From JADGRF01 sp035274465 (GTDB lineage Bacteria > Myxococcota_A > Polyangia > Polyangiales > JAFGIB01): a stretch of DNA of 64,000 nucleotides. The notes below the pieces were generated by a model that made no database searches, had not been told where the DNA came from, and saw nothing but the letters and a program-made list of their open reading frames with translations. The translations under genes were made by a program, and so were the position numbers. Shown in pieces: positions 1 through 7,702 of this stretch (positions are counted from its first letter, which is position 1; every line of letters starts with the position of its first letter). The stretch covers positions 1 to 64,000 of the forward strand of contig DATEOF010000103.1 in the NCBI GenBank assembly GCA_035274465.1. Reading direction: 5' to 3'.

Positions 1-490
1 GCGCAGGGCGACTGTAAGGCTTGCGCGCAGCGAGGCGAACCACCAACACCGGTCGCCGAGTCCGCCGCAGGACGCGCTCTGCGGTCGAACCGAGAAAAGT
101 CTCGCGCAGCGCGCGCCCGCCGCCGCGGCCCATGACGATCAACTCCGCCTTCGCCTCCGCTGCACACGCCGCGATCTGCTTCGCGGCGGCGCCTACCTCT
201 ACCCGCGCTTCGATGCGGATCTTCCTGTGGATCTGCCCGCGCAAGTGCCGCACCTCCTCGGCCAGCGCCTTGCGGGCATCGCGCTCGGCCCTGCGTTGCT
301 CTCGTACTGGAAGGCTCCCGGGAACGACGTGCAAGAGCGTCACTCGCGCGTCGTCTGCCAGCGGAAGCAGCGCGACCCGACCCAGGACTCGATCGGCGAT
401 GGCAGTGAGATCGACTGGAACCAAGACGCTGCGAACGCGCGCGACGCCTGAATCGCTCGACAGCCTCCGCTCTGACACACGCTGCGTCAT
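1..490 (-). CDS. Universal stress protein (UspA family), 3' end cut by window
   Basis: Translating the minus strand from the ATG at 490 gives 163 codons that run off the window edge. The N-terminal beta strand reads RVRSVLVPVDLTAIADRVLG, and the end carries the nucleotide-loop pattern ELIVMGRGGG followed by FLGSTAERVLRRTRRPVLVV, which is the GxxG-9x-G(S/T) signature of ATP-binding Usp proteins. Such proteins bind ATP in the cytoplasm and help survival under starvation or low oxygen. The gene lies just downstream of the YgiD-like gene on the same strand, with only about 27 bases between that stop and this start, so the two are probably co-transcribed. An in-frame GTG eight codons upstream is an alternative start. 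Whether there is a second Usp domain cannot be seen. Confidence 0.85.
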   Translation of the reverse strand, partial: MTQRVSERRLSSDSGVARVRSVLVPVDLTAIADRVLGRVALLPLADDARVTLLHVVPGSLPVREQRRAERDARKALAEEVRHLRGQIHRKIRIEARVEVGAAAKQIAACAAEAKAELIVMGRGGGRALRETFLGSTAERVLRRTRRPVLVVRLAARKPYSRPA

Positions 491-516
491 CTTGATCGTG
501 TTCTTGGTACGACCGC

Positions 517-1416
517 TCACACATTCGTGTCCGCGGCTGGAACGATCGCTGGATCGGGCAGCCCAGCCGCGGGTCGATCATCGCGCTCGATCGGGCACTT
601 CGCGTCGAGTGTGTACGATGCCATGGACAGCGAACCGTACGCATAGCCGTCGACGAGCACCTCGAGTGGGCGCTTCGCAGCGCCGGCAAGGCCCGCGATG
701 TACAAGAGCGGAATGAAATGCTCCGGGGTTGGTGCACTGCGCAGGTAGTCGTCGTGATTCTGGAGCGACGCGACCGCATGCGGTTGGTCGGTCAGCAGCG
801 TTTTCGCTGCTTCATCGAAGCGACGTGCCCAGTCGAACGAGGCGTCCGGCTGTTTCCAGTTCAGCGCCCGCAAGTTGTGCACGATGTTGCCGCTACCCGC
901 GATCAGAACGCCTCGCTCTCGCAACGGGGCAAGGCGCGCACCCAGCTCGACGTGGAAGTCGAAGTCCGCGAGCGCGTGTATCGATAGCTGCACGACCGGG
1001 ATGTCTGCCTTTGGAAACGCGTGAACCAGGACCGACCAGGTGCCGTGGTCGATGCCCCAGCTGTCTTCGTCGATGCCAACGTGCTGCGGCTTGACGAGGT
1101 CGGCGACCTCCTCCGCAAGCTCGGGACTGCCGGGCGCGGGATACTCCACCTCGAACAGCGGCCGCGGAAAGCCGTAGAAGTCGTGGATTGTGCGCGGCCG
1201 CCTCATCGCGGTGACGGCCGTCGCATTGATGTACCAGTGGGCCGACACGACCAGGATCGCGCGAGGTCTCGGGACCGACGCGCCGAACGTGCTCCAAGCC
1301 AGCGTGTAGCGATTCGTCTCGAGCGCGTTCATCGGACTTCCGTGCCCGAAGAACACGGCAGGCATCGGACGCACGGTGGGGTGGACTACAGAGCTACTGT
1401 GCTGGACAGAGGGCAT
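517..1416 (-). CDS. ygiD: YgiD-like extradiol dioxygenase (4,5-DOPA dioxygenase family)
   Basis: The 299-residue protein belongs to the LigB superfamily of extradiol ring-cleaving dioxygenases. Near the N-terminus it has FFGHGSPMNAL, then VVSAHWY, HDFYGFP, a central GSGNIVHNL segment and a C-terminal EHFIPLLY. In YgiD/DODA enzymes these histidines bind the metal that opens the catechol ring of DOPA-like substrates. Length is slightly above the usual 260-270 residues because of an 18-residue N-terminal extension; an internal ATG at 1365 (MPAVFFGHG) may be the true start. It is divergent from the P-type ATPase gene, sharing about 70 bases of upstream DNA, and is followed closely by the universal stress protein gene. 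Its natural substrate is not evident. Confidence 0.88.
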   Translation of the reverse strand: MPSVQHSSSVVHPTVRPMPAVFFGHGSPMNALETNRYTLAWSTFGASVPRPRAILVVSAHWYINATAVTAMRRPRTIHDFYGFPRPLFEVEYPAPGSPELAEEVADLVKPQHVGIDEDSWGIDHGTWSVLVHAFPKADIPVVQLSIHALADFDFHVELGARLAPLRERGVLIAGSGNIVHNLRALNWKQPDASFDWARRFDEAAKTLLTDQPHAVASLQNHDDYLRSAPTPEHFIPLLYIAGLAGAAKRPLEVLVDGYAYGSLSMASYTLDAKCPIERDDRPAAGLPDPAIVPAADTNV

Positions 1417-1485
1417 GGCAGCCGCACGCTAGCACCGAGTCGACGGAGTGTCCGCCTTTCCAGTCGCATGAGGTACAGATGCCGT

Positions 1486-4314
1486 ATGAACGGCAGCCAC
1501 ATCCGCGAGCCTTGGGTCCTCGAAGCTGAAGAGCTGATTCCATTGCTGAGCTCCGATGCGAAGCGAGGCCTCGAACCGGCCGACGCAGCGGCGCGGCTCC
1601 GCGAGCACGGGCCGAACGAGCTCGAGTCCGAAGCCGGGCCATCCGCGTGGCGGCGCTTCCTCGCACAGTTCCAGAATGCGCTCGTGCTGCTGCTGCTGTT
1701 CGCCACCGCCATCTCGCTCGGGCTGTGGGTGTACGAGCGGGAGACCCCGTTGCCGTACGATGCGATCGCGATCTTCGCGGTCGTGATACTGAACGCTGCG
1801 CTGGGGTTCGTGCAGGAGTCGCGCGCGGCGTCGGCAGTCGCAGCGCTACGCAACATGACCGCGGCCACGGCGCGCGTGCTACGTGGCGGACAGCAGGTCG
1901 AGATCGAGGCGCGAGCGGTCGTGCCCGGCGATGTGCTGGTGATCGAAGAGGGCGACACGATCGCCGCCGATGGCCGCTTGTTTCGATCGGCGGCGTTGCA
2001 CACAGCTGAGAGCGCGCTGACCGGCGAGAGCCTGCCCGTGTCCAAGGAGCCGGCGCGACTGACCGAGGCTGCGGGCATCGGCGATCGCCACAACATGGTG
2101 TTCAGCGGCACGGCGGTGACGAGCGGGCGTGGCCGCGCGCTGGTGACCGGCACCGGCATGAACACCGAGATGGGTCACATCGCGGGGCTGTTGCACCAGA
2201 CGGCCCAGGAGGCCACACCGCTGCAACGGGAGCTCGACCGAGTCGGCAAGCTGCTGGGCGGGGTCGTGATGGTCATCGCGGTCGTGATGATCGCTACGTT
2301 GATCGTCGTCGAACACCTGCACGGCTTCCGAGCGATCTTCGATGCGCTGATCCTCGGCGTCGCCCTCGCCGTCGCGGCGGTGCCGGAGGGTCTACCGGCG
2401 GTGGTGAGCGCTGTGCTGTCGCTCGGCGTGCAGCGTGCCGCCCAGCGCAAGGCGATCGTGCGGCGCCTGTCGGCAGTCGAGACGCTCGGGTCGGCCAACG
2501 TGATCGCTTCGGACAAGACGGGCACACTGACCAAGAACGAGATGACCGTGCGCGTGGTGGTCACGGCCAGCGGCCGCGTCGCGCTGTCCGGTACCGGCTA
2601 TTCATCGGACGGCGCGCTGACACGCGAAGGTGGAGGTGCGATCGAAGGTGCTTTCCGCATCGAGCTCGAGCGCACGCTCACGGCCGGCTCACGCGCGAAC
2701 AACGCGCTGCTGAAGAAGGATGCCGGCCGGGTGACGGTACAGGGCGATCCGACCGAGGGCGCGCTCAAGGTCGCCGCGCAGAAGGCGGGATTGGACGAGG
2801 CCGCGCTCGAGCAGCGCTTCCAGCGGCTGGCCGAGGTGCCGTTCACCTCCGAGCGAAAGCTGATGAGCACGCTGCACTCGGACGCGCAGCAGACGGAACG
2901 CCTCGTCTCGCTGACCAAGGGCGCTCCCGACGTGCTGCTCGATCGCTGTACGCACGAGCTGGTGGGCGAGGAGATCCGGCCGCTGGATGCGGCGCGCCGC
3001 GCCGAGCTGCTGGAGCTGAATGAAGAGCTCGCCGCCGAGGCATTGCGCACGCTGGGCGTCGGCTTTCGCATCTTCCCGAAGGCCGCGTTCGACCTCGACG
3101 AAGTCGACGAGCGCGTCGAGGCCGAGCTCGTGTTCCTCGGACTGTTCGGGATGATCGACCCGCCGCGTGAGGAGGCCAAGGCCGCGGTGGCACGCGCGCG
3201 CAGAGCGGGCATTCGCCCCATCATGATCACGGGCGATCACCCCGTGACGGCGGCGGTGATCGCGAAGGAGCTGGGTATCGTCGACGAGGGCGCGGCGCTC
3301 TCGGGAGCCGAGCTCACGATCATGAAGGATGCGGCGCTCGATCGCGCGGTGCGCGAGACGTCGGTGTTCGCGCGCGTGAGCCCCGAACACAAGCTGCGCA
3401 TCGTACGAGCGCTGCGGCGTTCGGGCGCGATCGTCGCGATGACGGGCGACGGCGTGAACGATGCGCCTGCGCTGAAGACGGCGGACATCGGCATCGCGAT
3501 GGGCATCACGGGCACGGACGTCGCGAAGCAAGCGGCCGATATGGTGCTCGCAGACGACAACTTCGCGACGATCGTGGCCGCGGTCGAAGAAGGGCGCGCG
3601 ATCTACTCCAACATCCGCAAGTTTCTTCGCTATCTCTTGGCGTCGAACCTCGGCGAGGTCATGACCATGTTCTTCGGCGTCGTGTTCGCGGAGCAGCTGG
3701 GCCTCAAGGCGGCATCGACCGGTGCCGTCGTGCTGCCGCTGCTCGCGACGCAGCTGTTGTGGATCAACCTGGTCAGCGACGGCGCTCCGGCGCTGGCACT
3801 GGGTATCGACCCGGTCGAGCACGAATTGATGGATGTGCCACCCCGACCGCGCAGCGAGCGCGTGATCAGCGCGCGCATGTGGGGCAGCACGGTGTTCATC
3901 GGCGCGGTGTCCGCCACGGCGGCGCTCGGCGTGCTCGACGCCAGCCTGCCCGGCGGGCTCATCGAGGGCACCGGCACGCTGCGCTACGCGCAAACCATGG
4001 CGTTCAACACGGTGGTGTTCGCCGCGCTGTTCACGGTGTTCAACGCGCGCAGCGATGACCGCTCGGCGTTTCGGGGCATGTTCTCGAACCCCTGGTTGTG
4101 GGGAGCGATCGGCGTGTCGCTGCTCGCTCAAGTGGCGGTGATCTACCTGCCGTTCTTGCAGGCAGCCTTCTCGACCACGGCGCTCAGCGTGCGAGACTGG
4201 CTCGTGTGTGCGGCCGCGGGCAGCGCGGTACTGTGGTTACGCGAGCTGAGCAAGCTCGTCCTGCGCCTTTTTGTGACGACGTCAAGACGACCCTTGGTCG
4301 GGCCCATCGCCTGA
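1486..4314 (+). CDS. Cation-transporting P-type ATPase, Ca2+ (P2A)-like
   Basis: This is a 942-residue ion pump. In order it has an N-terminal cation-ATPase domain (GLEPADAAARLREHGPNEL), two membrane segments (about 65-105), the actuator loop TGES (179-182), the membrane ion-site motif PEGLP (300-304), the phosphorylation motif DKTGTLT (Asp 343), and the hinge TGDGVND (653-659), then six C-terminal membrane segments. PEGLP with a full set of C-terminal helices fits the SERCA/PMR1 group that expels Ca2+ (or Mn2+) using ATP. The open frame extends upstream to 1021, but the ATG at 1486 matches family N-termini and lies outside the divergent YgiD gene. The last 33 bases overlap the convergent TRIC gene. 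Confidence 0.93.
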   Translation: MNGSHIREPWVLEAEELIPLLSSDAKRGLEPADAAARLREHGPNELESEAGPSAWRRFLAQFQNALVLLLLFATAISLGLWVYERETPLPYDAIAIFAVVILNAALGFVQESRAASAVAALRNMTAATARVLRGGQQVEIEARAVVPGDVLVIEEGDTIAADGRLFRSAALHTAESALTGESLPVSKEPARLTEAAGIGDRHNMVFSGTAVTSGRGRALVTGTGMNTEMGHIAGLLHQTAQEATPLQRELDRVGKLLGGVVMVIAVVMIATLIVVEHLHGFRAIFDALILGVALAVAAVPEGLPAVVSAVLSLGVQRAAQRKAIVRRLSAVETLGSANVIASDKTGTLTKNEMTVRVVVTASGRVALSGTGYSSDGALTREGGGAIEGAFRIELERTLTAGSRANNALLKKDAGRVTVQGDPTEGALKVAAQKAGLDEAALEQRFQRLAEVPFTSERKLMSTLHSDAQQTERLVSLTKGAPDVLLDRCTHELVGEEIRPLDAARRAELLELNEELAAEALRTLGVGFRIFPKAAFDLDEVDERVEAELVFLGLFGMIDPPREEAKAAVARARRAGIRPIMITGDHPVTAAVIAKELGIVDEGAALSGAELTIMKDAALDRAVRETSVFARVSPEHKLRIVRALRRSGAIVAMTGDGVNDAPALKTADIGIAMGITGTDVAKQAADMVLADDNFATIVAAVEEGRAIYSNIRKFLRYLLASNLGEVMTMFFGVVFAEQLGLKAASTGAVVLPLLATQLLWINLVSDGAPALALGIDPVEHELMDVPPRPRSERVISARMWGSTVFIGAVSATAALGVLDASLPGGLIEGTGTLRYAQTMAFNTVVFAALFTVFNARSDDRSAFRGMFSNPWLWGAIGVSLLAQVAVIYLPFLQAAFSTTALSVRDWLVCAAAGSAVLWLRELSKLVLRLFVTTSRRPLVGPIA

Positions 4315-4971
4315 TCCGTCCGGTTCGGTCTGCCGCCGCAGCGAATGCGCCGACGGCAGGTGCCAACCATACCGGATCGCGCCAAAGCGCAACGCTAGAC
4401 ACAAGACTCCGCCGATGACGGATGCCACACCCGGTGGCACGTGCAGCAGGGGTGCGACGACTATGACGCTCGCACCGGCAAGCGCCGCCGACGCGTACAG
4501 GTCCGCGCGCAGGATGTCTGGGATTTCGTTGACCATCAAGTCGCGAAGCATGCCACCGCCCACGCCGCTCAACGTGCCGAGCAACGCCGCCATGATCGGA
4601 TTGATCCCATACAGGAGCGACTTTTGAGTACCCGTAATCGCAAAGAACGCCAGTCCCACCGCGTCGGGCCACAGGACATCATCACGAAGTCGATCTGTAA
4701 TCGGGTACCAAAGAAACGTGATCAACCCAGCCAGGACCGACACCCCGAGATACTGCCAGTTGGCAATCGCCGCGGGCGGCACCGAGCCGATCAGCAGATC
4801 ACGCGCAATCCCGCCCGCGTTGCCAGCCAATAACGACAACACCAACACCCCGAAGACGTCGAACCGGCGCTTCACGCCAGCCACTGCGCCGCTGATGGCG
4901 AATACGAACGTGCCTCCGAGGTCCAGCGCCCGCAGCACGAGGTGCAGCATGCTCTGCGTTGCTTCGGTCAA
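4282..4971 (-). CDS. Trimeric intracellular cation channel (TRIC/UPF0126) family membrane protein
   Basis: The protein of up to 229 residues is almost entirely hydrophobic, with about seven membrane segments. It carries the two internally repeated family signatures: FAISGAVAGVKRRFDVFG and later GGGMLRDLMVNEIP. Bacterial members form homotrimeric, K+-permeable channels in the inner membrane. The listed start is a TTG with GGAG five bases before it; the ATG at 4950 (MLHLVLRALDLGGTFVF) gives the more usual N-terminus, so the start is uncertain by seven codons. The final 33 bases overlap the end of the convergent P-type ATPase gene, so the two ion transporters share a terminal region. Confidence 0.9.
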   Translation of the reverse strand: MTEATQSMLHLVLRALDLGGTFVFAISGAVAGVKRRFDVFGVLVLSLLAGNAGGIARDLLIGSVPPAAIANWQYLGVSVLAGLITFLWYPITDRLRDDVLWPDAVGLAFFAITGTQKSLLYGINPIMAALLGTLSGVGGGMLRDLMVNEIPDILRADLYASAALAGASVIVVAPLLHVPPGVASVIGGVLCLALRFGAIRYGWHLPSAHSLRRQTEPDGSGDGPDQGSS

Positions 4972-4990
4972 GTGTCTCCAGCGCAGGATG

Positions 4991-5413
4991 TTACATGAAA
5001 AAGTTTCCCCTGGCCTCGGGTTGGTACTCTACGGCTTCGACGCGTAGCTTTTGGGGACGACCTGCTCCGGAGAGCTCCACGATGTGTCCGGAGCGGCAGC
5101 CCAGCAGGGCGAGTCCGAGCGACGACAAAACCGGTACCTGCCGTCCGTGAGGTGCTGGTGCATCGGGGAACACGAGCGTCACGCAACTGCGCTCACCCGT
5201 GGCGATGTCCTGCAACATCACCGTGGAATTCATGGTGATCACGTCGGAGGGCACGACGTGGGCCGGCATGGTTTGGGCGCGCTCGAGCTCGAGCTCGAGT
5301 GCATCCAAGCTGCGTGGATCCACGGCGGAACGCTCCCGCATGACATGTACCAAGCCTTTCAACCGGTGATGGTCGAAGTGGGTCACGACGATGTCATGGG
5401 TCTGTGGCTTCAT
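4991..5413 (-). CDS. rnk: Nucleoside diphosphate kinase regulator (Rnk)-like GreA/GreB-fold protein
   Basis: From the ATG at 5413 the product is 140 residues, close to the usual Rnk length. The N-terminal part (about residues 5-55) is a short helical region with ELELERAQ, and the C-terminal part is the GreA/B FKBP-like domain with the marker ITMNSTVML and SSLGLALLGCRSG. Rnk proteins bind RNA polymerase near the secondary channel and influence transcription and nucleotide pools. The reading frame is open for a further 26 codons upstream, but those residues do not resemble the family. AGGA lies about ten bases before the chosen ATG. The TRIC gene follows on the same strand after about 20 bases, so they may form one unit. 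Confidence 0.86.
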   Translation of the reverse strand: MKPQTHDIVVTHFDHHRLKGLVHVMRERSAVDPRSLDALELELERAQTMPAHVVPSDVITMNSTVMLQDIATGERSCVTLVFPDAPAPHGRQVPVLSSLGLALLGCRSGHIVELSGAGRPQKLRVEAVEYQPEARGNFFM

Positions 5414-5640
5414 CGAATCGATCCTGAGTCTGTGGGTTGTGATGTTCAATGGCGAGTGCCATAGGCGCGCGCTTCCAACGACTGCACGCACGGCGGGATG
5501 AGCGACTTTGTTCCGACAGCAACTTGTCGTGACGGTCCTCTTGGCAGATCAGGTGCAGCTGCGGATCGAGCGCGAACACCGGCTCGAGCAGCTTCGCTAC
5601 CGATGAGCTTCGGCACGACGTCCGCGACGAAGAGCCGGAC

Positions 5641-5976
5641 TCAAGCGGCAGGGAGCGTGGGGCTATGCCTGACGTCACGCTCGCGCGTGAGTGCGCGCTG
5701 TATGGGACGCACGATGCCCGCGATGGTCTGGGCCGCAGCTTGATAATAGTCCTCCGTGCGGCTCGAGAAACGTACGCGGCCGCCGTTCACCAGCTCGACC
5801 GTGGCACGGCACGCCTGACCAGGGCCGTTCCTCGGCCCATTCAGGTCCACGAACACGATCTGCACGCTTCGGATGCGCGAGCTGAAGGGTCGCAGCGCCC
5901 GATCGAGGCGGTCCAGGCAATGGGCCGCCAGGCTGCCTGACACAGGTACATTCTGACCACGAATATCGATTTGCAC
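5641..5976 (-). CDS. Ribosome hibernation factor-like protein (HPF/RaiA, S30EA family)
   Basis: The 111-residue protein starts at a GTG with AGGAGG seven bases upstream. It has the beta-alpha-beta-beta-beta-alpha plan of short HPF/RaiA proteins: MQIDIRGQNVPVSGSLAAHC, a middle FVDLNGPRNGPGQACRATVEL, and a final helix DYYQAAAQTIAGIVRPIQR. Family members sit in the decoding centre of idle ribosomes and promote 70S or 100S inactivation during starvation. It keeps the GPGQ-C region typical of the divergent versions found in stress clusters of environmental bacteria. The 227 bases between this gene and rnk hold only a weak frame on the minus strand with no recognisable product. Confidence 0.78.
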   Translation of the reverse strand: MQIDIRGQNVPVSGSLAAHCLDRLDRALRPFSSRIRSVQIVFVDLNGPRNGPGQACRATVELVNGGRVRFSSRTEDYYQAAAQTIAGIVRPIQRALTRERDVRHSPTLPAA

Positions 5977-6256
5977 GGTTCCACCTCCTGCAAGACAAGC
6001 TATCAGTCAGGATTCGGCGCGACCAGCAAGGTAATAGGGCGTCGCCCATAGGCAAAACCGATAGGCCGCGAGCAGCGGCATGACTCATCACTCCGCAGCG
6101 ACACGCACGCGTTCAGCGCCATGTGGGCGATACCTGCTCTCACGCTGTCGACATCGTCGATGCGCCTTGCTCGGTCTCCGCGCCAGCACGGGCGCAAGGG
6201 CGTGCGCGTGGTACGTTGGGACAGTGCAGACGAACGACTCCAGGAGGAGGTGACAC

Positions 6257-6430
6257 GTGGATCGTACTGGCTCCGACCAACAGCTCGAACTCGAACGCCC
6301 GGCGAACACCGACCAAGCTCGCGAAGCAGCTCGTAGGCGCAGACAACACATCGAGGATCTGCTCGACTCAGCGCTCGAAGAGACGTTCCCGGCGAGCGAC
6401 CCTCCATCCATTGCATTGCCCCCGGAGTGA
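6257..6430 (+). CDS. Small conserved protein with C-terminal ALEETFPASDPPS motif
   Basis: A GTG at 6257 preceded by a near-perfect ribosome binding site (AGGAGGTGA, six bases before the start) opens a 57-residue frame ending at 6430. The product is hydrophilic and Arg/Glu/Gln-rich, with a helical middle (REAARRRRQHIEDLLD) and the C-terminal motif LDSALEETFPASDPPSIALP. I recognise that ending from short uncharacterised proteins of many alpha- and deltaproteobacteria, often in stress clusters; its function is unknown. The strong Shine-Dalgarno and family ending make it a real gene despite its size. Its neighbours are the HPF-like and TerC genes. The 280 bases upstream hold no other supported gene. 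Confidence 0.8.
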   Translation: MDRTGSDQQLELERPANTDQAREAARRRRQHIEDLLDSALEETFPASDPPSIALPPE

Positions 6431-6601
6431 AAAGGAGCAAGCTCTCAACGGGGACTTCGCGTCATAATCGTCGCACCGTGACGAGGCGCGGCTTACTAGC
6501 TGCGTGTGGTCTGCGACGCATTCGTGCGCTGCTATCACGGTCGTGCAAAGCGGGCCGCAGCTGCTTTTTCTTGGTGCTGGACGGGTTGGCCCTACTCAGA
6601 T

Positions 6602-7552
6602 TTAGCTGCCGCTGGTCTGTCTGCGACGCATGCGTGCGTTGCTGACGAGGGATGCCACGACGGAGCCGCCGACCAGCGTCACGATGACTGCGAGGGAGAC
6701 GAGCACGGGGATTTTCGCCCAGTCGGAGAGCGCCATCTTCACACCCACGAACACGAGGACGAGGGCGAGACCCGGTTGGACGTACTTGAAGCGCTCTGCT
6801 GCGCCGGCGAGCACAAAGTAGAGCGAACGCAAGCCGAGGATGGCAAAGATGTTCGAGGTGAGGACTATGAATGGGTCGGTGGTCACCGCAAAGATGGCGA
6901 AGATCGAGTCCACCGCGAACACGGCGTCTGACGCCTCGATCGCGACGAGCGCCAGGAAGAGCGGGGTCGCCGTGAGCACGCCGTCGATCTGAACGAACAG
7001 CTTTCCTTCGTGGAGATCGTCGCTGACGGGAAGGATCTTCTTGATCAGCCTCAGCGCGCGGCTGTTCTCGGGGTCCGGTCGTTCGTCCTTGCGACCCAGC
7101 ATCTTGAATCCTGTGACGATGAGGAAGCCGCCGAAGATGAAGATGAGCCAATGGAAGTTCGATAGAAGTGCCACGCCGGCGAACACCATGATCGTACGCA
7201 TCACCACCGCGCCGATGATCCCCCAGAACAGTATGCGGTGCTGGTAGCGGGCTGGAATCGAGAACGCGCTGAAGACGGCGTACATGACGAAGAGGTTGTC
7301 GACGGAGAGCGCCTTCTCGATCGCGTAGCCTGCGATGAACTCCTCGGCGGCGGTCGCGCCGAAGCGCTGCCAAACGAAGACGTTGAAGCCGAGCGCGAGC
7401 GCGACCCAAGCTCCGGTCCAGACGAGCGCTTCGCGCGGCTTCACGACGTGCGCGTCGCGATTGAAGATGCCGAGGTCGATCGCGAGCACCGCGATGACGA
7501 GCGCTGCGAAACCGAGCCAGACGGCGGGTGATGCGAGGCCGAGAACGTTCAT
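6602..7552 (-). CDS. TerC family integral membrane protein (Alx-like)
   Basis: From the ATG at 7552 (MNVLGLASPAVWLGF) the protein is 316 residues with about eight to nine membrane segments. It shows the TerC marks: AIDLGIFNRDAH, a buried acidic pair in EKALSVDNLFVMY, and a second acidic segment EASDAVFAVDSIFAIF. TerC/Alx proteins are inner-membrane transporters linked to Mn2+ export and to metal supply for secreted proteins. The frame is open for 17 more codons upstream, but those residues are atypical. The gene is divergent from ftsH, with about 150 bases between the two starts that must hold both promoters. I saw no clear yybP-ykoY-type riboswitch there. Confidence 0.92.
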   Translation of the reverse strand: MNVLGLASPAVWLGFAALVIAVLAIDLGIFNRDAHVVKPREALVWTGAWVALALGFNVFVWQRFGATAAEEFIAGYAIEKALSVDNLFVMYAVFSAFSIPARYQHRILFWGIIGAVVMRTIMVFAGVALLSNFHWLIFIFGGFLIVTGFKMLGRKDERPDPENSRALRLIKKILPVSDDLHEGKLFVQIDGVLTATPLFLALVAIEASDAVFAVDSIFAIFAVTTDPFIVLTSNIFAILGLRSLYFVLAGAAERFKYVQPGLALVLVFVGVKMALSDWAKIPVLVSLAVIVTLVGGSVVASLVSNARMRRRQTSGS

Positions 7553-7702
7553 AGCCACACCGTTCGTTGTGGTAACCGTATGCACAGGCAGCACGGGATC
7601 CACTGCGCTTGCAGCCCGGTTCGCGTCTTGCTACGGCGTTGGCACGCAGCGTAAGCCTTCGTTCGGCGGCCACAACGCGCAAATGGGGAGTGGAGTTGAG
7701 CG

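Noticed and set aside
1021..1485. Open frame upstream of the P-type ATPase that would give a 1097-residue protein
   Set aside because: These codons are antisense to the YgiD-like gene and unlike ATPase N-termini; the ATG at 1486 fits the family.
2689..4131. 480-codon minus-strand open frame inside the ATPase gene
   Set aside because: It is Arg/His-rich with no motifs and lies fully antisense to a well-supported gene; typical of GC-rich shadow frames.
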